A DNA stretch of 10,004 bases from Deltaproteobacteria bacterium. Lineage in GTDB: Bacteria > Desulfobacterota > Desulfarculia > Desulfarculales > Desulfarculaceae. Numbering within the stretch: the first letter of the stretch is position 1; each line of letters begins with the position of its first letter. Under the pieces are notes generated by a model that did not search any database, had not been told where the DNA came from, and was given only the letters and a program-made list of their open reading frames with translations. The stretch covers positions 1 to 10,004 of the forward strand of contig JAKAGJ010000032.1 of assembly GCA_021815655.1 (NCBI GenBank), written 5' to 3'. Positions 1-5,319 of the stretch are shown piece after piece. The position numbers were made by a program, and so were the translations under genes.

Positions 1-1
1 C

Positions 2-1159
2 GAGCCGGAGCCGGGGCTAGGGCGGCGGGCCTGGCGCAAGCTGCTGCTGACCACCGGAGGGCCGGCCGCCGGCCTGGAGCCCCTGGCCCGGGGCCTGGAG
101 CGGGTGCTGGCCCACCAGGAGCGGCTCTTGGCCCAGGCCTTGGACCATCTCCAGCCGGCGGCGGTGGTGACCGCCGACGAGCGGGGCTTCAACTGGGAGC
201 TGCCCCTGATCGGGCTCTGCCAGCGCCGGGGCATCCCGGTGATCGTGCCGCCGGTCTCCTATTTGGCCGACCTGGAGAGCCTCCTGGCCTTTCGCCGGGA
301 CCAGGCGCACCAGGCGGCCTGCTACCCGGAGCTGTCCGCGCGCCATCCCCGGCAGGTGGCCCTGGACCCGGCCCGCCAGGCCCAGGTGCTTTTCTACAGC
401 GCGCCCATGACCCTGGCCCTGGAGCGGCGGGGGCTTTTGCCTCCTCGGCCCTGGGTGCCCGGCGGCGGCGGGGCCAGCCTGCTCCTGGTGGATGGCGAGC
501 TGACCCGCGAGCGCTGCCTGGCCCTGGGCGCCAAGCCGGACAAGGTGCTGGTCAGCGGCCAGCGCAGCCATGACGAGCTTTATGGCCGCTACCAGGAGGC
601 CCGGGCCTTGAAAGCCGCCGAAGGCGCCGAGACCCTCCGCCGCCTGGTGCTGTCCCTGCCCCAACTGGCCGAGCAGGGCACCCTGGACTGGGACAGCCAC
701 TGGCGGGAGATACGCTTTTTGGCCGAGATCCTGGCCGGGCTGCCCTGCCAGAGCCTGATCTCCCTGCATCCCAAGATGGACCCGGCCAAGTATGGCTTCC
801 TGACCAGCGAATACGGTCTGGCCATCGCCGGCCGTCCCTTGGCCGAGGTGCTGCCCTCGGCCCACGTCTTCGCCGCCACCTTTTCCTCCACGGTGGCCTG
901 GGCGGCCTTGTGCGGCATCCCGGCGCTGGTTTTCGACTTTTACGGTTTCAACTACCGGATGTATGATGACTGGACCGGCGTGCGCCTGGTCAAGGACCGC
1001 GCCGCCCTGGCCCCGGAATTGACGCGCCTGTTGACGGACCGGGCCTATCACGCCGGCCTGGCGGCCCAGCAGGAAAGCTGGGCCGCGCGCCTGGCACCCT
1101 TCGACGGCTTTAGCGGTCAACGCATCCTGGCGGCCATCCGTCGCCAGGCGGGATTGTAG
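2..1159 (+). CDS. GT-B-like protein, probable glycosyltransferase of the glycan operon (5' end outside window)
   Basis: The frame is open from base 2, with no stop before the first in-window GTG at 104, so the true start very likely lies left of the window. About 385 residues are visible. By eye it looks like a two-domain GT-B protein. The N-terminal half has a stretch rich in hydrophobic strands (VVTADERG, GIPVIVPP, nt 164-256). The linker carries SGQRSHDELY (nt 554-583), resembling the G-x-x-x-x-D-E segment of UDP-sugar epimerase and glycerophosphotransferase-like proteins. The C-terminal half has LHPK (nt 764-775) and ATFSSTVAWAALCGIPAL (nt 875-928), a typical donor-binding Ser/Thr-Gly-Ile-Pro region. 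No signal peptide or membrane segment is seen. It ends 22 bases before neuA, so a role in transferring or preparing the nonulosonic acid is plausible but inferred. I do not recognise the exact family. A hydrolase or epimerase relative is the main alternative. Confidence 0.6.
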   Translation, partial: EPEPGLGRRAWRKLLLTTGGPAAGLEPLARGLERVLAHQERLLAQALDHLQPAAVVTADERGFNWELPLIGLCQRRGIPVIVPPVSYLADLESLLAFRRDQAHQAACYPELSARHPRQVALDPARQAQVLFYSAPMTLALERRGLLPPRPWVPGGGGASLLLVDGELTRERCLALGAKPDKVLVSGQRSHDELYGRYQEARALKAAEGAETLRRLVLSLPQLAEQGTLDWDSHWREIRFLAEILAGLPCQSLISLHPKMDPAKYGFLTSEYGLAIAGRPLAEVLPSAHVFAATFSSTVAWAALCGIPALVFDFYGFNYRMYDDWTGVRLVKDRAALAPELTRLLTDRAYHAGLAAQQESWAARLAPFDGFSGQRILAAIRRQAGL

Positions 1160-1168
1160 GCAAGACAT

Positions 1169-1173
1169 GGAGG
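1169..1173 (+). promoter_or_regulatory. Ribosome binding site that decides the neuA start
   Basis: GGAGG lies 8 bases before the ATG at 1182. It overlaps the earlier in-frame ATG at 1167, which has no comparable site in front of it. This favours 1182 as the neuA start. Confidence 0.6.
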
Positions 1174-1181
1174 CCCCAGCC

Positions 1182-1901
1182 ATGGCAGGCCAGCACGGCG
1201 GGCAGGTGCTGGCCCTGATTACCGCTCGCGGCGGCTCCAAGGGCCTGCCGCGCAAGAACGTGCTGCCCCTGGCCGGACGGCCCCTGATCGCCTGGAGCAT
1301 CAAGGCCGCCCAGGAGGCGGTCTGCACCCCCCGGGTGGTGGTCTCCACCGACGACGAGGAGATCGCCCAGGCCGCCCGCCAGTGGGGGGCGGAGGTGCCC
1401 TTCATGCGCCCGGCGGCCCTGGCCCAGGATGACTCGCCGCACCTGGAGGTGATCCTGCACGCCCTGGCCTGGCTGGAGCAAAACCAGGATTATCGCCCGG
1501 AGTGGGTGCTCCTGCTGCAACCCACCTCGCCCCTGCGCTCGGGGCGGGATATCGACGAGGCTTTTGCCCTGGCCCGGGCGCAGGGGGCCGCTTCGGTGGT
1601 GAGCGTGCAACAGGCCCCCAGCCCTCCCCATCTGTTGCAGACCATAGACGGGCAGGGCCGGCTCAAGCCCTTCCTGCCCCCCGGGCCGGGCTACCAGCGC
1701 CGCCAGGACTTCCCGGCCGTGTACGCCCTCAACGGCGCCATATACCTGACGCGACGCGGGATGATTATGGAAAAACGCGTCCTGCTGGACCAGGAAACCC
1801 TGGCCCTGGTGATGCCAGCGGAGCGCTCCCTGGACGTGGACACGCCCTGGGATTTTCACCTGGCCCGCCTGGTGCTGGAGGACCTGCATGGCCGCGCCTG
1901 A
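1182..1901 (+). CDS. neuA: Acylneuraminate (nonulosonic acid) cytidylyltransferase
   Basis: This enzyme activates a nonulosonic acid with CTP to give the CMP-sugar donor and pyrophosphate in the cytoplasm. The 239-residue product has the family nucleotide-binding signature ITARGGSKGLPRKN at residues 13-26, STDDEE at 55-60, QPTSPLRSG at 113-121, the substrate-side LNGAIY at 183-188 and DVDTPWD at 218-224 (metal and active-site Asp region). It is a single-domain form of normal length, without the extra C-terminal esterase domain of some NeuA proteins. The start at 1182 is preferred over the in-frame ATG at 1167 because of the GGAGG at 1169-1173. Its last 14 bases overlap neuB, so translation is likely coupled. 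Substrate could be Neu5Ac (NeuA) or a legionaminic-type acid (LegF). The sequence alone does not settle this. Confidence 0.93.
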   Translation: MAGQHGGQVLALITARGGSKGLPRKNVLPLAGRPLIAWSIKAAQEAVCTPRVVVSTDDEEIAQAARQWGAEVPFMRPAALAQDDSPHLEVILHALAWLEQNQDYRPEWVLLLQPTSPLRSGRDIDEAFALARAQGAASVVSVQQAPSPPHLLQTIDGQGRLKPFLPPGPGYQRRQDFPAVYALNGAIYLTRRGMIMEKRVLLDQETLALVMPAERSLDVDTPWDFHLARLVLEDLHGRA

Positions 1902-2943
1902 GCTGAACATCGGCGGGCGCCGCGTGGGGCCGGGGCATCCCTGCCTGGTCATCGCCGAGGCGGGGGTGAACCACAACGGCAGCCTGGAGCTGGCGCTGGG
2001 GCTGGTGGAGGCCGCCGCGCGCGCCGGGGCCGAGGCGGTGAAGTTCCAAACCTTCCGGGCCGAGGAAGTGGTCATCGCCGACGCCCCCAAGGCGGCCTAT
2101 CAACTGGCCAACACCGGCCAGGCCGAGAGCCAGTTGGAAATGCTCAAGCGCCTGGAGCTGAAGCCCGAGCATCACCTGGCCCTGCGCCAGCGCTGCCGGG
2201 ACCTGGGGCTGATGTTTCTCTCCACGGCCTTCGACGCCCAGAGCGTGGACCTTCTGGAAGACCTGGGGGTGCCGGCCTACAAGGTGCCCTCGGGCGAGAT
2301 AACCAACCTGCCCCTGCTGGCGCACGTCGCCGGCAAGCATAAGCCGGTGATCCTCTCCACGGGCATGTCCACCCTGGAGGAGGCGCGGCGCGCCCTGGAG
2401 GCCCTGGAGGCCGGCGGCGCGGCGGGCGTGGCGCTCTTGCACTGCGTCTCCAATTACCCAGCGCGCCCCCAGGACGTCAACCTGCGGGCCATGGCCACCA
2501 TGGCCCAGGCTTTCGGTCTGCCCGTGGGCTACTCCGACCACACCCTGGGCAACGAGGTCTCCCTGGCCGCCGTGGCCCTGGGGGCCTGCATCATCGAGAA
2601 GCACTTCACCCTGGACCGCGCCCTGCCCGGACCTGACCACGCCGCCTCGGCCCAGCCCGAGGAACTGGCGGCCCTGGTGCGGGGCATCAAGGTGGTGGAG
2701 GCGGCCCTGGGGCATGGTCGCAAGGAGCCGGCGGCCAGCGAGGCCGACACCCGCCGGGTGGCCCGGCGCAGCCTGGTGGCCGCCGTGGACATCCCCGCCG
2801 GGGTGGAGATAGCGGCCGCCATGGTGGCCATCAAACGGCCGGGCAGCGGCCTGTCCCCCGAGCGCCTGCCCGAACTGCTGGGCCGCCGGGCGCGGGTGGC
2901 CCTGGCGGCCGGCACCTTGATCCGCCTGGAGGACCTGGCGTGA
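1888..2943 (+). CDS. neuB: Nonulosonic acid synthase (N-acetylneuraminate / legionaminate synthase)
   Basis: NeuB condenses phosphoenolpyruvate with a free N-acyl mannosamine-type sugar to form the nine-carbon acid. The 351-residue protein is full length. The TIM-barrel part has EAGVNHNG (24-31), KFQTF (52-56), KVPSGEITN (132-140), STGMST (157-162), HCVSNYPA (185-192), GYSDHT (214-219) and EKHFTLDR (237-244). His218 and His239 fall where family members bind the divalent metal. A C-terminal SAF (antifreeze-like) domain follows, about residues 290-351, with KRPGSGLSP at 316-324. The PSGEITN and GPDHAAS (248-254) forms resemble many synthases annotated as legionaminate type more than E. coli K1 NeuB, which reads GSGECNN and GPDIVCS from memory. 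That is a hint, not proof. GGAGG at 1877-1881 sits 6 bases before the ATG, inside the end of neuA. It overlaps neuC by 4 bases. Confidence 0.94.
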   Translation: MAAPELNIGGRRVGPGHPCLVIAEAGVNHNGSLELALGLVEAAARAGAEAVKFQTFRAEEVVIADAPKAAYQLANTGQAESQLEMLKRLELKPEHHLALRQRCRDLGLMFLSTAFDAQSVDLLEDLGVPAYKVPSGEITNLPLLAHVAGKHKPVILSTGMSTLEEARRALEALEAGGAAGVALLHCVSNYPARPQDVNLRAMATMAQAFGLPVGYSDHTLGNEVSLAAVALGACIIEKHFTLDRALPGPDHAASAQPEELAALVRGIKVVEAALGHGRKEPAASEADTRRVARRSLVAAVDIPAGVEIAAAMVAIKRPGSGLSPERLPELLGRRARVALAAGTLIRLEDLA

Positions 2944-4112
2944 GACGCATCGGCGTGGTCACCACCTCGCGGGCCGATTATGGCATCTATCGCCCGCTGC
3001 TGCGCGGCATCCTGGCTCAGCCGGATATGGAGCTGGCGCTCATCGTGGCCGGCATGCACCTCTGCCCCCAGTTCGGCATGACCGTGGGCGAGATAGAGGC
3101 CGAGGGCCTGCCCATCGCCGCCCGCGTGGAGACCCTGCTGCCCGATGACAGCGCCCTGGGCATGGCCGCCTCCCTGGGCCTGGGGGTGAGCCGGCTGGCC
3201 CCGGTGCTGGACCAATTGCGGCCGCAGTTGCTCCTGGTGCTGGGCGACCGCTTCGAGATGTTCGCCGCCGCCTGCGCCGCCGTGCCTCTCAAGCTGCCCC
3301 TGGTGCATCTGCATGGCGGCGAGCTGACCCTGGGGGCCATGGACGACGCCTTCCGCCACGCCATGACCAAGCTTAGCCACCTGCATTTGGTGTCCACCGA
3401 GGCCTACGCCCGCCGGGTGCGCCAGATGGGCGAGGAGCCCTGGCGGGTCACGGTCTGCGGAGCCTTGGGCCTGGTCAACCTGGAAGGCCTTGAGTTGCTG
3501 GGCCGGTCCGCCCTGGAGGTCCGGCTGGGCCTGGTCTTGCAACCCAAGCCGCTGTTGGTCACCTTCCATCCCGTGACCTTGGAGGCCTCGGACGCTCTGA
3601 GCCAGGCCGGGGAACTGCTGGCGGCCCTGGAGGGCACGGAAAGACCCCTGGTCTTCTCCCTGCCCAACGCCGACGCCGGTGGGGTGGCCCTGGGCCGGCG
3701 CCTGCGCGACTTCGTGGCCAGCCGTCCCGGCGCGGTCATCTGCGACAACCTGGGCACCCAGGCCTATTTCAGCCTCATGGCCATCTCGGCGGCCATGGTG
3801 GGCAACTCCAGCAGTGGCATCATCGAGGCCCCGACCTTCAAGCTGCCGGTGGTGAACATCGGCTCCCGCCAGGAGGGGCGGCTCAAGGCGGCCAACGTCA
3901 TCGACGTGGCCTGCCGGCGCGGCGAGATCAGCCGGGGCCTGGAGCGGGCCTGCTCCCCGGCCTTCCGCCAGGGGCTGGCCGACCTGGTCAACCCCTATTG
4001 GCAACCCGACCCCGTGGGGGCCATCCTGGATCGCCTCCAAGAGGTGGACCTGGGGCCGGGGCTCATCAGCAAACGTTTCCAGGACCTCACTCCCCAGGAG
4101 GACAGGAGATGA
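2940..4112 (+). CDS. neuC: Hydrolysing UDP-N-acetylglucosamine 2-epimerase family (NeuC/LegG)
   Basis: NeuC-type enzymes convert a UDP-GlcNAc-type sugar to the free 2-epimer (ManNAc or its 6-deoxy-4-amino relative), the substrate of NeuB. The 390-residue product starts at GTG 2940, overlapping the neuB stop by 4 bases, with GGAGG at 2928-2932. Family marks are TTSRADYG (8-15), LGDRFEM (101-107), HLHGGE (123-128), DDAFRHAMTKLSHLH (135-149), FHPVTLE (209-215) and the UDP-binding GNSSSGIIEAP (288-298). The probable catalytic acids Asp103, Glu128 and Asp135/136 are present. One oddity is GALGLVNL at 174-181, where relatives have a Pro and an Asp (roughly G-x-P-x-x-D). Whether it acts on UDP-GlcNAc (NeuC) or UDP-diacetyl-bacillosamine (LegG) cannot be told here. 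The stop overlaps the neuD ATG. Confidence 0.92.
   Translation: MRRIGVVTTSRADYGIYRPLLRGILAQPDMELALIVAGMHLCPQFGMTVGEIEAEGLPIAARVETLLPDDSALGMAASLGLGVSRLAPVLDQLRPQLLLVLGDRFEMFAAACAAVPLKLPLVHLHGGELTLGAMDDAFRHAMTKLSHLHLVSTEAYARRVRQMGEEPWRVTVCGALGLVNLEGLELLGRSALEVRLGLVLQPKPLLVTFHPVTLEASDALSQAGELLAALEGTERPLVFSLPNADAGGVALGRRLRDFVASRPGAVICDNLGTQAYFSLMAISAAMVGNSSSGIIEAPTFKLPVVNIGSRQEGRLKAANVIDVACRRGEISRGLERACSPAFRQGLADLVNPYWQPDPVGAILDRLQEVDLGPGLISKRFQDLTPQEDRR
4096..4101 (+). promoter_or_regulatory. Ribosome binding site of neuD
   Basis: AGGAGG lies 7 bases before the ATG at 4109, inside the last codons of neuC. It supports 4109 over the longer in-frame start at 3998, which would run deep inside neuC and add residues unlike the family. 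Confidence 0.65.
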
Positions 4113-4765
4113 CCACGCAGGCTCCGCGTTGCCTGATACTGGGCGGAGGCGGCCATGCCCGCGTGCTCATCGACGGCCTGCTGGCCTCGGGGGCGGCGGT
4201 CCCGGTGGCGGTATTGGACCCCGATTCCGCCAAGCAGGGCGGCGACATCTTCGGAGTGCCGGTGCAAGGCGGCGACGAGGATATCCCCGCGCTCCTGGCC
4301 CAGGGGGTACGGCACTTTCTAGTGGGGCTGGGCGGCGTGCGCGACAATCGGCCTCGCGCGCGCCTGTTCGAAATGGCCCTGGCCGCCGGACTCAGCCCGC
4401 TCACCTTCCGGCACCCCAGGGCGGTTTGCTCCTCGCGAGCCCAGGTGGGGCAGGGCTGCCAGCTCCTTCCTCTGAGCGTGGTCAACGCCGGGGCCCGCCT
4501 GGGTCAAAACGTGATCGTCAACACCGCGGCCGTGGTGGAGCATGACTGCCAGCTGGACGACCACGCCCACGTGGCCACCGGGGCGCGCCTGTGCAGCACC
4601 GTGCGCGTGGGCCGGGGGGCGCACGTGGGCGCGGGGGCCACGGTCAAGCAGTTGGTGAGCATCGGTCAGGGGGCCGTGGTGGCCGCCGGCGCCGTGGTTA
4701 TAAACGATGTGGCCGCCGGCGCCGTGGTGGGGGGGGTGCCGGCCCGGCCCTTGGGGAAGCCATGA
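4109..4765 (+). CDS. neuD: NeuD/PglD-family sugar acyltransferase (left-handed beta-helix)
   Basis: The 218-residue protein has the two-part layout of PglD/NeuD acetyltransferases. A small Rossmann-like sugar-nucleotide domain at about 1-100 carries LGGGGHARVLIDG (11-23). A left-handed beta-helix of hexapeptide repeats fills about 103-212 and ends in GGVPARPLGKP. His145 in VVEHDC (142-147) matches the position of the PglD catalytic base, with a second His in DDHAHVATG (151-159). In relatives the acetyl donor is acetyl-CoA. The acceptor is either the 4-amino group of a UDP-sugar precursor (LegH/PglD role) or a hydroxyl of the sialic acid (NeuD role), and the window does not say which. The start at 4109 overlaps the neuC stop (ATGA), and the stop overlaps the gmhB start (ATGA). 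Near the 3' end are a 20-base direct repeat and a run of eight G. Confidence 0.88.
   Translation: MTTQAPRCLILGGGGHARVLIDGLLASGAAVPVAVLDPDSAKQGGDIFGVPVQGGDEDIPALLAQGVRHFLVGLGGVRDNRPRARLFEMALAAGLSPLTFRHPRAVCSSRAQVGQGCQLLPLSVVNAGARLGQNVIVNTAAVVEHDCQLDDHAHVATGARLCSTVRVGRGAHVGAGATVKQLVSIGQGAVVAAGAVVINDVAAGAVVGGVPARPLGKP
4679..4728 (+). repeat. Two perfect 20-base direct repeats inside neuD
   Basis: Copies at 4679-4698 and 4709-4728 are identical, with a period of 30 bases (ten codons), so both encode the same VAAGAVV turn of the beta-helix. The protein repeat is expected of hexapeptide proteins. The exact base identity is stronger than protein need alone requires. Recombination between copies would remove ten codons in frame. 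Confidence 0.85.
4729..4736 (+). other. Run of eight G in neuD, phased as a slippery heptamer
   Basis: Read in the neuD frame the run is the last G of a GTG, then GGG GGG, then the first G of the next GTG. Bases 4729-4735 therefore form X-XXY-YYZ in the phase needed for -1 slippage. It is the longest homopolymer I noticed in the window (others reach six). The -1 frame from here has no stop and enters gmhB in frame. Confidence 0.5.
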
Positions 4766-5319
4766 ACGACCGGCGCTACGTGCTCCTGGACCGCGACGGC
4801 ACCATCATCGAGGAGTGCGAGTACCTCTGCGACCCGGCGCGGGTGGCCTTGCTGCCCGGGGCCGCGCGGGGTCTGCGGGCCTTGACGCGCCTGGGGCTGG
4901 GTCTGGTGCTGGTGAGCAACCAGTCCGGCCTGGGGCGGGGTTACTTCAGTGAGGAGGACCTGTGGGCGGTGCATGTGCGCCTGCGCCAGCTCTTGACCGC
5001 CGAGGGCATTCGGTTGGACGGGTCCTACTATTGCCCGCACGTACCCGAGGAGGGCTGCGGCTGCCGCAAGCCGGCCCCGGGGCTCATTGAGCAGGCCGCG
5101 GCCGAGCTGGGCTTCGACGCGCGCCGCTGCTTCGTCATAGGCGACAAGCGCTGCGACGTGGAGCTGGGGCTGGCCGTGGGGGCGCAAAGCATCCTGGTGC
5201 GCACCGGCCACGGCCGGCGCGAGGAGATGGTGCCGGGGCCTGCCCCCCATCACGTGGTGGACGACCTGGAGCAGGCGGCAAGGATCATTGCCGTGCTGCT
5301 GGATGAGCCCCAGGTATGA
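4762..5319 (+). CDS. gmhB: HAD-IIIA phosphatase, D-glycero-manno-heptose 1,7-bisphosphate 7-phosphatase type
   Basis: GmhB removes the C7 phosphate in ADP- or GDP-heptose synthesis for LPS core or other surface glycans. The 185-residue protein shows HAD motif I DRDGT (10-14, nucleophile Asp10 and acid Asp12), motif II SNQSG (52-56), a structural zinc site Cys91-x-His93 and Cys99-x-Cys101, RKP (102-104), and motifs III/IV in GDKRCD (127-132). The start at 4762 overlaps the neuD stop by 4 bases. The frame is open further upstream to 4591, but that part is inside neuD and unlike the family. The zinc loop has only five residues between His93 and Cys99, shorter than I recall in E. coli GmhB and closer to the phosphatase half of HisB. 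Histidinol phosphatase is therefore the main alternative, but the operon argues for a sugar role. No gmhA or hldE is in view. Confidence 0.85.
   Translation: MNDRRYVLLDRDGTIIEECEYLCDPARVALLPGAARGLRALTRLGLGLVLVSNQSGLGRGYFSEEDLWAVHVRLRQLLTAEGIRLDGSYYCPHVPEEGCGCRKPAPGLIEQAAAELGFDARRCFVIGDKRCDVELGLAVGAQSILVRTGHGRREEMVPGPAPHHVVDDLEQAARIIAVLLDEPQV

Noticed and set aside
1167..1181. Earlier ATG as the neuA start
   Set aside because: No ribosome site in front of it. GGAGG at 1169-1173 is well placed for 1182, and the extra five residues add nothing of the family.
17..1405. Long minus-strand open frame opposite the GT-B gene and neuA
   Set aside because: Low-complexity shadow translation of GC-rich genes, with no motif and no ribosome site.
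2529..4040. Long minus-strand open frame opposite neuB and neuC
   Set aside because: Antisense to two genes with complete catalytic motifs, and its composition is typical of a shadow frame.
3998..4108. Longer start for neuD
   Set aside because: It would lie wholly inside neuC and add 37 residues unlike the family. The ATG at 4109 has a strong ribosome site and starts just before the GGGGHA motif.
4591..4761. Upstream in-frame extension of gmhB
   Set aside because: The extension is Arg/Gly-rich shadow coding of neuD, and GmhB proteins start a few residues before DRDGT. It matters only for the possible -1 frameshift fusion.
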